DNA of 64,000 nucleotides from an uncultured Bacteroidales bacterium (GCA_949289215.1 CASENC010000014.1:1-64000), one strand, 5' to 3'; numbered from the stretch's first letter, positions 8,923 through 17,122 are shown. Notes: generated from the sequence alone by a model not told the origin. A program made the numbers and translations.

Positions 8923-8949
8923 TAACATTCTAAATAAGATTTTAAATAA

Positions 8950-8994
8950 CGCTCAAACTTTTCCGATAGAGGAAAGCAGTTTGAGCGTTTTTTT
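8950..8994 (+). terminator. Rho-independent terminator after the adenosyltransferase
   Basis: CGCTCAAACT pairs with AGTTTGAGCG (8950-8959 with 8978-8987), with an additional inner TTTCC/GGAAA stem, followed directly by an uninterrupted run of T from 8985 to 8994. It is a classical intrinsic terminator on the plus strand. Confidence 0.9.
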
Positions 8995-9040
8995 GTGTGG
9001 TAATTTTTTCCTGACTTCGTCAACGTATCACCCTGAAAAT

Positions 9041-9130
9041 GTAGAGACGCGATTCATCGCGTCTGAAACCGCATCCAATGGTAACTTATTATCATAGCCG
9101 CACATTAGACGCGATGAATCGCGTCTCTAC
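9041..9130. repeat. Pair of inverted 24-bp REP-like palindromes
   Basis: GTAGAGACGCGATTCATCGC (plus GTCT) at 9041-9064 is repeated as its exact reverse complement at 9107-9130, 42 bp away. Each copy is itself an 8-bp stem (AGACGCGA/TCGCGTCT) with a 4-nt loop. It lies between convergent genes and resembles REP/MITE-type intergenic repeats rather than a simple terminator. Confidence 0.8.
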
Positions 9131-9186
9131 TTGCCATACATTTTATCGTTTTTTCGGTTTGGTGTAGTATATAATTGATTTGTAAA

Positions 9187-10002
9187 TCAGTATTGATGCA
9201 GCCACTTTTCGGTTTGGGCGATGAGGCGGTGGTGGGCTGCATCGGGGCGCAATTCATTAGCGATGGGGTGGCTGTGGGCATGGTGGAATATCATGCCGGT
9301 TAGGGGAGAACGGCAGGCTTGCAGTGCCGATTCTGCTCCACGCAGCGGAGTGCTGATGAAGGGGCGGAACAGCAGGTTGGCAAGCGGGTCAAACCATCGG
9401 TGCATGGTTATCATTCCTGAATTTACCACTCCCGGGTCGGCACAATTCACTCGCAACCGCCCTTGCCATTGACGGGAAAGGTGCATGGCATAGTGCGTCA
9501 GGGCGAGTTTGCTGCGTCCGTAGGTGCCGAGTTGGGAAAAATTGTTTTTGGTCGGGGTTAATATGCTTTCGGTAAGACGGTGCAGGCGGCGGGTAATCGA
9601 TGTGGTAAAAACCACGCAGCCTCCCTGTTCGATGCGCGGTGCAATAAGCCGGGTGAGCAATATGGTGCCAAAGTAATTGACTGCCATGGTTTGCTCCAAG
9701 CCTTGAGCTGTGAGAGAATAGTGGCGGCACATCACTCCGGCATTGTTGATGAGCGAGATGATGTGAAGTCCGTTGATGCGCCGGGCAAAGTCGCATATCG
9801 AATCGGGGTTGTCGAGCCGCAACAATTCGCATATCACATCGGCACCGTCGGTAGCCGCTTGTCGCAATTCATTGGCAAGAGCCTCGCCTCGCTCGCGGTT
9901 GCGGCACGTGGCAATCACGCTGCCGCCCCGGGCTACAATCTGGCGGCAGATGGCTCCCCCGATACCTCCAGTCGCCCCGGTGACAATAGTATATGTTGTC
10001 AT
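9187..10002 (-). CDS. Short-chain dehydrogenase/reductase (SDR)
   Basis: A 271-residue classical SDR. The cofactor motif TGATGGIGGAI is at residues 8-18, the NNAGVM segment near residue 90, and the catalytic YxxxK as YGRSK near residues 156-160. The overall pattern (TGxxxGIG, NRERGEAL) is close to retinol-dehydrogenase/protochlorophyllide-reductase-like SDRs of unknown substrate. Its ATG overlaps the stop of the upstream ATPase gene by four bases, so the two are co-translated, although no functional link is obvious. The substrate cannot be assigned. Confidence 0.88.
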   Translation of the reverse strand: MTTYTIVTGATGGIGGAICRQIVARGGSVIATCRNRERGEALANELRQAATDGADVICELLRLDNPDSICDFARRINGLHIISLINNAGVMCRHYSLTAQGLEQTMAVNYFGTILLTRLIAPRIEQGGCVVFTTSITRRLHRLTESILTPTKNNFSQLGTYGRSKLALTHYAMHLSRQWQGRLRVNCADPGVVNSGMITMHRWFDPLANLLFRPFISTPLRGAESALQACRSPLTGMIFHHAHSHPIANELRPDAAHHRLIAQTEKWLHQY

Positions 10003-11351
10003 AAAGTTTCGATTATTTGTGACGAGTTTTCAAAAAACATTATATAATATATCGGCATATATATAATGCCGTTTCGTGTAAATACTTGTTGTTCATTGGA
10101 TAATACATATGCTCGCCTTATGTTATATTCCTCAATCGATATAAATTTGCTTAATGCGCTGTGTATGGTATAATCTTTTCCCGATTTTACTTCAATAGGT
10201 ATGTTTGACAGGTTGTCAGGGTCGTCAATCAAGAAGTCAACTTCACCGTTTTTTTTGTTGTCATAGTAATATAGGTCATAACCGTGAGCTCGTAGTTCCT
10301 GTGCAACAACAGTTTCATATACCGAGCCAAGGTTGATGCTGTTGATGTCGGACATGATGGCTTTGATGTTGTTGCGGTAAAATATTCCCGACAATATCCC
10401 CACATCATTAAGATACAATTTAAGCAAGTTTTTGCCGCTGTTTTCAATTAATGGATATGACGGCTTGCTTATTGCTCTCACCTCAAGGACTATCCCTGCT
10501 GAAATCAGGTATTCAAATTCATCGATGTAATCAGAGGTGCGTTTCCAACTCTTGTTTTCGATATCTTTTATTACGATGCGTTTTTTCTTATTCTCAAGGT
10601 TTGATGGTATCATGTTGAAAATTCGTCTGATTTTCAATTTCTTGTTATACTCGTTTTCATATTTTGCGGCATCTGCTCCATACAGGCTGTGGACTTCATT
10701 TTGAATACGCCTGAATTCTACGATGTTTCGGCTTTCAAGATATTTGTTGACGGCATCGGGCATACCACCTACGAGTAAATATTTTTTGAAGAAATCGAGC
10801 ATTTTTTCGTGCAACGATGTGGGTAGTGCTTCATTGTTGTGAAAACTGTTGCGCATTGAATCGAGTGCAGGCTTTCCCACTCCGTTTGCGATAAGAAATT
10901 CTTCAAAGTCCATTGGATACATATGCTCAATGCGTATGCTTCCTATAGGAATTGATTGGGTGCTTTTTAAAGCAACCCCCAGTTGTGAACCACTGGCAAT
11001 ATATGTAAATCGGTTATCGGCCATTAAGAATTTAGCAAGAGTCAACAAATGGTCATATGCCTGTATTTCATCGATAAATACTAAAGTTGATGCCTTATCT
11101 TTTATTCTGTCCCCGGCAATCACACTTAATGCAAGGTAGAAGTCTTTTACATTTTTGGCATTGGCAAAAATGCGATCACCCAATTTGTCTTCTTCCATGT
11201 TTATCTCGATGTAGTTCGGAAACATTTGTTGTCCTATCCAACGTATGATGTATGATTTGCCTATTTGTCTTGCTCCGTCTATAACTAATAAACGGTTGGA
11301 GTTGGATTTAAGATGGTCGGTTATCAACTGTGTAATTTTTCGGTATAGCAT
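9999..11351 (-). CDS. DUF4143-type AAA ATPase with PD-(D/E)XK-like C-terminus
   Basis: The 450-residue product has a P-loop GARQIGKS near residue 27, a Walker B VFIDEIQ and a sensor segment YIASGSQLG. The C-terminal DUF4143 region ends in a nuclease-like core, GEVDFLIDD and IEVKSGKD. These ATPases are numerous and variable in Bacteroidales; function is unknown, and defence or mobile roles have been suggested. The start at 11351 (MLYRKIT) is preferred over a Met at 11426: it follows an AGGAG ribosome site and a TATCTTTG promoter element at 11372-11379, which the longer form would contain. It overlaps the SDR gene by four bases at its end. Confidence 0.85.
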   Translation of the reverse strand: MLYRKITQLITDHLKSNSNRLLVIDGARQIGKSYIIRWIGQQMFPNYIEINMEEDKLGDRIFANAKNVKDFYLALSVIAGDRIKDKASTLVFIDEIQAYDHLLTLAKFLMADNRFTYIASGSQLGVALKSTQSIPIGSIRIEHMYPMDFEEFLIANGVGKPALDSMRNSFHNNEALPTSLHEKMLDFFKKYLLVGGMPDAVNKYLESRNIVEFRRIQNEVHSLYGADAAKYENEYNKKLKIRRIFNMIPSNLENKKKRIVIKDIENKSWKRTSDYIDEFEYLISAGIVLEVRAISKPSYPLIENSGKNLLKLYLNDVGILSGIFYRNNIKAIMSDINSINLGSVYETVVAQELRAHGYDLYYYDNKKNGEVDFLIDDPDNLSNIPIEVKSGKDYTIHSALSKFISIEEYNIRRAYVLSNEQQVFTRNGIIYMPIYYIMFFENSSQIIETL

Positions 11352-11371
11352 AAGCTCCTGTTTTATAAGTG

Positions 11372-11379
11372 CAAAGATA
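11372..11379 (-). promoter_or_regulatory. Predicted -7 element of the DUF4143 ATPase gene
   Basis: The minus strand reads TATCTTTG, a full match to TAnnTTTG, about 21 bases before the start at 11351. The upstream -33 region falls within the 33-bp repeats and has no clear TTTG box. The element helps decide the gene start. Confidence 0.5.
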
Positions 11380-11397
11380 ATAGTTGTTTTTGTAATT

Positions 11398-11475
11398 GGT
11401 GCGTTTTCTTGTGAATAAAGGGTCAAGAAAGGTGCGTTTTCCTATAAAAAACGAGGTCAAAAAGGTGCGTTTTTC
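11398..11475. repeat. 33-bp tandem repeat upstream of the DUF4143 ATPase
   Basis: GGTGCGTTTT occurs at 11398, 11431 and 11464, exactly 33 bp apart, and the last two copies are preceded by GGTCAAGAAA/GGTCAAAAA. On the minus strand this would encode an 11-residue KRTFLTS-like repeat, but there is no sign that it is translated. It lies just upstream of the ATPase promoter. Confidence 0.7.
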
Positions 11476-11532
11476 TGATTTGACATATTGCATTGATAGA
11501 TTATGGCCGCAATTGGAAGAAATGGATAATAT

Positions 11533-11727
11533 TTTGCCATTACGCTCGACTTGCAATATCTTTGCATAAGACAGACTTCGTCTCGGCCATGTCAAAAAAT
11601 CAGCAAGCTGTTTTTTGACATTGCGCTCGACTTGCACTATCTTTCGATAAGATAGGCTTCGTCTCGGCCATGTCAAAAAATCAGCAAGCTGTTTTTTTGC
11701 CATTGCGCTCGACTTGCACTATCTTTG
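11533..11727 (+). repeat. 81-82 bp tandem repeats, each carrying a promoter
   Basis: About 2.4 copies of an 81-82 bp unit. Each starts with TTTG, a 20-bp spacer containing CGCTCGACTTGCA, and a -7 box, followed by CTTCGTCTCGGCCATGTCAA and AATCAGCAAGCTG. TTTG boxes are at 11533, 11614 and 11696; -7 boxes at 11557 (TATCTTTG), 11638 (TATCTTTC, degenerate) and 11720 (TATCTTTG). A minus-strand reading frame over the repeats (11308-11703) is a by-product. Confidence 0.85.
11696..11727 (+). promoter_or_regulatory. legB: Promoter of the legB operon
   Basis: TTTG (11696-11699), a 20-bp spacer and TATCTTTG (11720-11727) form an ideal Bacteroidota sigma-70 promoter in the last repeat copy. Transcription would start near 11734, some 18 nt before the legB ATG, and this rules out the longer legB start near 11725. 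Confidence 0.8.
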
Positions 11728-11751
11728 CCATATAGAAAAAGAAGGCAATTT

Positions 11752-12729
11752 ATGGAGAAAGTTCTTGTGACGGGAGCCGATGGGTTTATCGGTTCCCACT
11801 TGGTGGATTTGTTGCTTGCCGAGGGCTATGAAGTGAGGGCGTTAAGCCAGTATAATTCGTTTAATTACTGGGGGTGGCTCGATGATGTGAGCCATCCGAG
11901 GCTTGAGGTCGTGTGCGGCGATGTGCGCGATGGTGATTTTTGCCGGCACATTACACGCGGCTGCGACACGGTATTGCATCTGGCGGCTCTCATAGCCATA
12001 CCTTACAGCTACGTCGCACCCGACAGTTATGTCGATACCAATATCCGCGGCACTCTCAATATGTGCCAGGCGGCACGTGATTGCGGGGTGCGGAGAATTG
12101 TGGTGACATCGACGAGCGAGGTGTATGGTACGGCGCAATATGTGCCTATCGACGAGAAGCACCCGCGGCAGCCGCAATCGCCATATTCGGCCACTAAGAT
12201 TGGGGCCGATGCTATTGCCAAGAGTTTTTACAACGCATTCGGGTTGCCGGTGGTGATTGCCCGTCCGTTCAACACCTACGGGCCGCGGCAGAGTGCCCGT
12301 GCCATAATTCCTACCATCATCACGCAGATTGCCGACGGGGCAAGGGAAATAAAGGTGGGCGACTTGACGCCGACTCGCGATTTCAATTATGTGAAAGATA
12401 CTTGCCGCGGTTTCCTTGCACTGGCCACTGCCGAGGGAATCGAGGGTGAAGAAATAAACATCTGCACCGGAACCGAAATAACCATGGCCGACACATTGCA
12501 GATGATTGCCCGATTGATGGATGCCGATGTGAAATGGGTGCAGGACGAGCAGCGTATGCGCCCACGCAAGAGCGAGGTGTTCCGCCTGCTTGGCGACAAC
12601 AACAAGATTACAAGCCTCACCGGCTGGAGTCCGCAATACAAGCTCGAAGACGGGTTGCGGGAAACCATAGCATGGTTCACATGCCGTGAGAATTTGGCAA
12701 AATATAAATCGGGTATTTATAATCAGTAA
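11752..12729 (+). CDS. legB: LegB-type NAD-dependent sugar-nucleotide 4,6-dehydratase
   Basis: An extended SDR of the LegB group, which oxidises and dehydrates UDP-GlcNAc-type nucleotides at the start of legionaminic acid synthesis. The 325-residue product starts KVLVTGADGFIGSHL and has the group-specific YNSFNYWGWLD (residues 34-44), the TSTSEVYG segment and the catalytic YSATK near residue 147. The start at 11752 follows the promoter by about 25 bases. It leads an operon with an ATP-grasp enzyme and a NeuB-family synthase. The LegC aminotransferase, LegH/LegG and the CMP-transferase are not in the window, so the product may be a related sugar rather than legionaminate. Confidence 0.85.
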   Translation: MEKVLVTGADGFIGSHLVDLLLAEGYEVRALSQYNSFNYWGWLDDVSHPRLEVVCGDVRDGDFCRHITRGCDTVLHLAALIAIPYSYVAPDSYVDTNIRGTLNMCQAARDCGVRRIVVTSTSEVYGTAQYVPIDEKHPRQPQSPYSATKIGADAIAKSFYNAFGLPVVIARPFNTYGPRQSARAIIPTIITQIADGAREIKVGDLTPTRDFNYVKDTCRGFLALATAEGIEGEEINICTGTEITMADTLQMIARLMDADVKWVQDEQRMRPRKSEVFRLLGDNNKITSLTGWSPQYKLEDGLRETIAWFTCRENLAKYKSGIYNQ

Positions 12730-12756
12730 GAAAACAAGTAGAGAAGAAGAGGATAA

Positions 12757-13737
12757 ATGAGTGAATATTTCCATCGCCGACGCAATATAAATGTTTTGTT
12801 CCTGGGTGGGGCGAAACGGGTGGCACTTGCCGAACAACTGATAAAGGCCGGCAAAGAATATGGTATCGAGGTTTCGATTTTCAGCCATGAACTCGACGAT
12901 TGCGAGCCTATCGCGTCGGTGGGCAAGATTATAATCGGCAACAAGTATTCTTCACCCGGGATAGATGCCGAACTGGATAAGATTATCGAAGATAACGATA
13001 TTAATGTGGTTTTGCCGTTCATCGACCCTGCCATAGAGGTTGCTGCCCGATGCAAAACGCGCCATGCCGATGTGTTTGTTCCGGTGTCTGATGCCGTTGT
13101 GGCACACGATATGTTTGACAAAGTGCTGGCGGCGCGGTTGTTTGAAAGCCTTGGAATACCCGTGCCCGAGACCTACACTCCCGATAACATGAAATTCCCT
13201 GCCATCTTGAAGCCGCGTTGCGGTTCGGCATCGCAAGGTATAATCATTGCCGAGAATGAGGCCGATTTGCGGCGTGCCGGGTGGAATACCGATGATTATC
13301 TCATACAGCGATATGTGGCCGATCGTGAAGAATACACGGTGGATTGTTACGTGGGTATGCAAGACGGCGAAGTGAAATGTGCCGTGCCGCGCTTGCGTAT
13401 AGCCACTGCGGGCGGTGAAGTGACGAAGACCGAAACCAGGCACCTGCCTTTGCTTGAAGAGATGGCGTGGCGTGTGTTGAAGATGGTGAAGTTACAGGGA
13501 GCGGTTACGTTACAGTTTATTCGAGACCTTGATACAGGGCATTTCTTGCTCATGGAAGTAAACCCGCGGCTGGGCGGCGGTGTTATATGCTCGATATATG
13601 CAGGGGCAAACATTGCCAAGATGATACTTGAGGAGTGTATAGGCTTCAATGCCATTCCGGCAAAAATATGGCACGAAGGTGTGCTCATGACAAGGTATAT
13701 GAAAGAAGTTGTATTTTCCAACGGTAAAATGTTATGA
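12757..13737 (+). CDS. ATP-grasp family enzyme of the nonulosonate-like operon
   Basis: A 326-residue protein with a pre-ATP-grasp Rossmann-like start (NVLFLGGAKRVALAEQL), an ATP-binding region with FPAILKPRCGSASQGI, and a metal-binding LMEVNPRLGGG near residue 270. ATP-grasp enzymes couple ATP cleavage to carboxylate-amine or similar ligation; members occur in surface-glycan loci, but the substrate here is unknown. It lies 27 bp after legB, with a GAAGAGGAT ribosome-site-like stretch, and its stop overlaps the next gene's ATG (ATGA). The position between two sugar enzymes suggests it adds an amino acid or acyl group to the sugar, which is inference only. Confidence 0.85.
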   Translation: MSEYFHRRRNINVLFLGGAKRVALAEQLIKAGKEYGIEVSIFSHELDDCEPIASVGKIIIGNKYSSPGIDAELDKIIEDNDINVVLPFIDPAIEVAARCKTRHADVFVPVSDAVVAHDMFDKVLAARLFESLGIPVPETYTPDNMKFPAILKPRCGSASQGIIIAENEADLRRAGWNTDDYLIQRYVADREEYTVDCYVGMQDGEVKCAVPRLRIATAGGEVTKTETRHLPLLEEMAWRVLKMVKLQGAVTLQFIRDLDTGHFLLMEVNPRLGGGVICSIYAGANIAKMILEECIGFNAIPAKIWHEGVLMTRYMKEVVFSNGKML

Positions 13738-14747
13738 ACAATAACCATGTTATTATAATAGCCGAAGCAGGCGTAAATCATAACGGCAATTATGACCTTG
13801 CCGTGAAAATGGTGCGTGAGGCCCGAAAAGCCGGTGCCGATTATGTGAAATTCCAAACGGCGGTGCCCGAACTGGTGATTTCGTCGATTGCGCCGAAAGC
13901 CGAGTACCAGAAAGAAACCACCGGCAACGAGCAGAGCCAGCTTGAAATGTGTCGTGCCATACATTTGCCGTTGTCGGCATATGCGCCGCTTAAACAGGTG
14001 TGTGACGATGAGGGGATAGGTTTCATGAGTACGCCTTTCGACTTGGTTTCGATCAACACGCTTGAGCCGCTCGGCATGGATTATTACAAAATTCCGTCGG
14101 GAGAAATCACCAACCTGCCTTATTTGCGCAAAATAGCATCGAAAGGGAGGCGTGTGATAATGTCAACCGGTATGTGCGAACTCGACGAGATAGGTGCTGC
14201 CATAGGTGTGCTCACAGGTGGAGGATTGCAACTTGACGATATAACGCTGTTGCACTGTAACACGCAATACCCTACGCCTATGGCCGACGTGAACTTGCGT
14301 GCCATGAACGAATTGGCCGACCGCTTCGGTGTAAAGGTGGGCTACAGCGACCACACCGTGGGCATTGAAGTTCCCATAGCCGCCGTGGCACTTGGTGCAA
14401 CGGTTATAGAGAAGCATTTCACGCTCGACCGGAACCTGCCGGGCCCCGACCACAAGGCTTCGTTGGAACCTGATGAACTGGCCGCGATGGTTGCCGCGAT
14501 ACGCAACATAGAACAAGCCCTTGGCGACGGGCATAAGCACGTTTCGGAAAGTGAACGTCCCAATATGGAGGTTGCACGCAAAAGCATAGTGGCAGCCACC
14601 GATATTAAGAAGGGCGACTTGCTCACCGAGCAGAATATTACCGTTAAACGTCCGGGAAACGGTATCTCTCCAATGCTGTGGGATAGTGTTATAGGTACTC
14701 ATGCCGTTGCCGACTTCCATCGTGACTCGCTTATCCGCCTGTCGTGA
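13734..14747 (+). CDS. neuB: NeuB/LegI-family nonulosonate synthase
   Basis: This enzyme condenses phosphoenolpyruvate with a hexosamine (ManNAc or its 6-deoxy-diamino analogue) to make a nine-carbon sialic- or legionaminic-type acid. The 337-residue product has the TIM-barrel start IAEAGVNHNGNYDLAVKM, the barrel signatures STPFD, YKIPSGEITN and GYSDHTVG, and IEKHFTLDRNLPGPDHKAS, followed by a C-terminal SAF/antifreeze-like domain from about residue 280. Catalytic metal ligands of the family are therefore plausible. Translationally coupled to the ATP-grasp gene. LegI fits better than NeuB because of the LegB neighbour, but substrate choice cannot be read directly. Confidence 0.9.
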   Translation: MNNNHVIIIAEAGVNHNGNYDLAVKMVREARKAGADYVKFQTAVPELVISSIAPKAEYQKETTGNEQSQLEMCRAIHLPLSAYAPLKQVCDDEGIGFMSTPFDLVSINTLEPLGMDYYKIPSGEITNLPYLRKIASKGRRVIMSTGMCELDEIGAAIGVLTGGGLQLDDITLLHCNTQYPTPMADVNLRAMNELADRFGVKVGYSDHTVGIEVPIAAVALGATVIEKHFTLDRNLPGPDHKASLEPDELAAMVAAIRNIEQALGDGHKHVSESERPNMEVARKSIVAATDIKKGDLLTEQNITVKRPGNGISPMLWDSVIGTHAVADFHRDSLIRLS

Positions 14748-14802
14748 AAGTGCCGTGACCGTGTTTGTGGTGCCGATAATTTACACGTAATTGATTACAC
14801 AA

Positions 14803-14833
14803 TTGCAAGTATGACGGTATAATCGTAACTTTA
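14803..14833 (+). promoter_or_regulatory. Predicted promoter of the TrkA-N/RyR gene pair
   Basis: TTG (14803-14805), a 20-bp spacer and TAACTTTA (14826-14833) resemble the Bacteroidota promoter with one change in the -7 box. The same TAACTTTAC variant occurs before the dcw cluster. Transcription would start about 30 nt before the gene. Confidence 0.45.
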
Positions 14834-14869
14834 CTGTGTTAGTCGTCTCTTGTTCAAATAGATGAAATA

Positions 14870-17122
14870 ATGGGAATATTAAATAACATAGCCTGCCTGA
14901 TAGCCACTGAGACACACGGTGCTGCAGGAACAGTTAACGATGTGTTGAGTGAATGGTTGTTCACTGCTCCACTTGCGCTGGTTTTCGTGTTGTTTTTTGC
15001 ATTGTGCGTGTTTGTAACCAAGTTGCGCCGGGCTATTTTCAAGCATTTGAAGTGGATTGCCGCCACGGTGTTTGTTGCGGGTATTGTCCTTTATTTTATG
15101 GGGTTTAATCATGAAGGCAGCACGGGCAATGTGCTGGCACTGTTGTTGCGAGCTACTGTGTCGTCGATCGAGATGTTTGTTTCCGAGACCGATTTGCTTG
15201 AAGTGGAACACCACCTGAAAAACGACCACACATATATGACCATTTTCGCAATTACTCATTTCTCGGCTGTGTTTGTCAGTGCCATAGTGATATTGCGTGT
15301 ATTTGGGTTGCGATTGTTGTCGATGTTGAGGTTGTTTACCAAAATAAGACACGGAGGCCGGTTGTTTGTCTTTTGGGATATCGATGATAATTCGTTGGCT
15401 GTTGCCGAAAGTATCGAGCGCAAGCCGGGCGACCTTATCGTGTTTGTAAATGTTCCTTATGGGCGGCATCACGAGCATCATTCTTCACGGTTCACATTCA
15501 GCCACTTTTTTCATACGGCCGATGACGGCGTCGAGCAATACGTCGGGCGCATCGAGGCTCTTGGTGCCATAATCTTGGCTGCAAAAGGTAAACCCGATAT
15601 GGTCGAAGATGATGTCAAGGCACTGGAATTCTTCCGCCGGCTTGGACTAAGGCGATTGGAAAAGGTGATGTCGCGTTACGAGTCGGTTGAATTTTTCTTC
15701 CTTTCCAATGGCGAACGGAACAATATCGAGGCACTCGGTGCTTTGAAAAAATATGCTTCTGCCGGTGGCGACAAGCAGATTCCCGAAGATTTCAAGGCAT
15801 ATTGCCATGCCCGCCGTAACAGGTTTAATGAGAATTTGAATGGTTGTCAAGGACTTGAATATAAGACGCATTTAATTGACTCTTCTTCATTGGCGGCATT
15901 GCAATTGAAAGAGGGTGGACGAAGCACCGATGAACGTGGTTGTAACCACCCGGTGAATTTTGTTGATGTCGAAACTGATACCGCAACAGTTTCATCGGTG
16001 TTTACGGCATTGGTGATTGGTTTCGGCGAAACAGGCAGCGACGTGTTTAAGTTCCTGTATGAATTCAGTTCGTTTATCAAATCATCGGTAACCGGCAGTG
16101 ACGGCTTTGATGACGTAGAAGAGCAGGAACGAAAAATATATGTGTCGGATATCAATCTTGATACGTTGCGTGCCGAATTCCTTGAGAAAGCACCGGCATT
16201 AACGGGTAGCAGTTCGGTAGAATGGCTTGACGAGACTACACGCACACCTGAGTTCTGGAATAAACTGAAAGATATTATTGATGCATTGAATTATGTAGTA
16301 ATATCGGTTGACAACGATGATGAGGCATTGTCGATTGGCATACGTATGTTTGATTTCGCTTATCGGTATCGTTGCGATATGGACAAGTTTAAAATTTATG
16401 TGAGGTTGCATAATACCGACGATAAATTACTTGTCGATGGTATGGATAGGTTCACTGTCGGTGGGCGGCGCGTATTGGAAGTGTTCGGAACTAATGGTGA
16501 TATTTTTTCATATGAAAATATCTCGGCCGTTGCGGCAGAAGCCCAAGCCAAGGATTTTTTCTACCAATACAGCCTGACTACCGTGGGCATAGCCGGGAGC
16601 ATGGATGCCGATGCCCGCAGGATTGAAACAGGGCGGTTGATGCAATTGCAACCCGAAGGGCTGTGGCGCAGCCGCAGGGCAAAAGCCGACGGGGCGATAG
16701 AGAATGCTGTTAAAATCGAATATCAGGAGGATCAGGATCGCTCGAATGTGAGCCACATATATACCAAGTTGGCGCTGGCAGGCGTTTATGACGGGCAAGG
16801 TCGTGTGCAACCGGGCCGGTTGGAACATCTTGTAGGGATAACGACACGCGACCCCCGGAATGTATATGCCAATGCTTTACATGGAACCGATAAGCGATTG
16901 TTCAATAATTTATGCTATTGCGAACATTTCAGGTGGAACTCGAAGATGGAGCTGCTGGGATTTGTTTATGGTGATGGAAAAGATTTCAGGCGCAAATTGC
17001 ACCATTGCCTGGTATCGTGCAATGATTTAATTCGCAAGGAAGACACCAAAGGGACTTTCATATACGACCAGGGTACCGTTGAACTAAGTTTTAAAAAAGC
17101 GTTAGAAGATTATGAAAAATGA
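14870..17122 (+). CDS. Membrane protein with two Rossmann/TrkA-N-like domains, partner of a RyR protein
   Basis: A 750-residue protein with three predicted N-terminal membrane helices (about 28-48, 61-80, 122-145). A Rossmann-like segment follows (RLFVFWDIDDNSLAVAESI, about 164-182) without a glycine loop. A second, near residue 380, has GFGETGSDVFK with an acidic end to the next strand (YVSDINLD), consistent with NAD binding. VVISVDNDDEALSIG and KIYVRLHNTDD resemble TrkA-N/RCK nucleotide-sensing domains. The C-terminal region has NNLCYCEHFRWNSKMELLGF. It overlaps the RyR-domain gene by 11 bp. The architecture suggests a nucleotide-gated membrane protein or channel; no function is established. 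Confidence 0.75.
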   Translation: MGILNNIACLIATETHGAAGTVNDVLSEWLFTAPLALVFVLFFALCVFVTKLRRAIFKHLKWIAATVFVAGIVLYFMGFNHEGSTGNVLALLLRATVSSIEMFVSETDLLEVEHHLKNDHTYMTIFAITHFSAVFVSAIVILRVFGLRLLSMLRLFTKIRHGGRLFVFWDIDDNSLAVAESIERKPGDLIVFVNVPYGRHHEHHSSRFTFSHFFHTADDGVEQYVGRIEALGAIILAAKGKPDMVEDDVKALEFFRRLGLRRLEKVMSRYESVEFFFLSNGERNNIEALGALKKYASAGGDKQIPEDFKAYCHARRNRFNENLNGCQGLEYKTHLIDSSSLAALQLKEGGRSTDERGCNHPVNFVDVETDTATVSSVFTALVIGFGETGSDVFKFLYEFSSFIKSSVTGSDGFDDVEEQERKIYVSDINLDTLRAEFLEKAPALTGSSSVEWLDETTRTPEFWNKLKDIIDALNYVVISVDNDDEALSIGIRMFDFAYRYRCDMDKFKIYVRLHNTDDKLLVDGMDRFTVGGRRVLEVFGTNGDIFSYENISAVAAEAQAKDFFYQYSLTTVGIAGSMDADARRIETGRLMQLQPEGLWRSRRAKADGAIENAVKIEYQEDQDRSNVSHIYTKLALAGVYDGQGRVQPGRLEHLVGITTRDPRNVYANALHGTDKRLFNNLCYCEHFRWNSKMELLGFVYGDGKDFRRKLHHCLVSCNDLIRKEDTKGTFIYDQGTVELSFKKALEDYEK

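Noticed and set aside
11308..11703. A 131-residue minus-strand frame with repeated KKQLADFLTWPRRSLSY sequence, considered as a repeat protein.
   Set aside because: It is an antisense reading of the promoter-bearing tandem repeats and overlaps the ATPase start; the plus strand has well-spaced promoters, so coding is unlikely.
11398..11730. Tandem repeats considered as a CRISPR array.
   Set aside because: Units are directly adjacent and nearly identical over 33 bp or 81 bp, without short repeats separated by unique spacers, and no cas genes are present.
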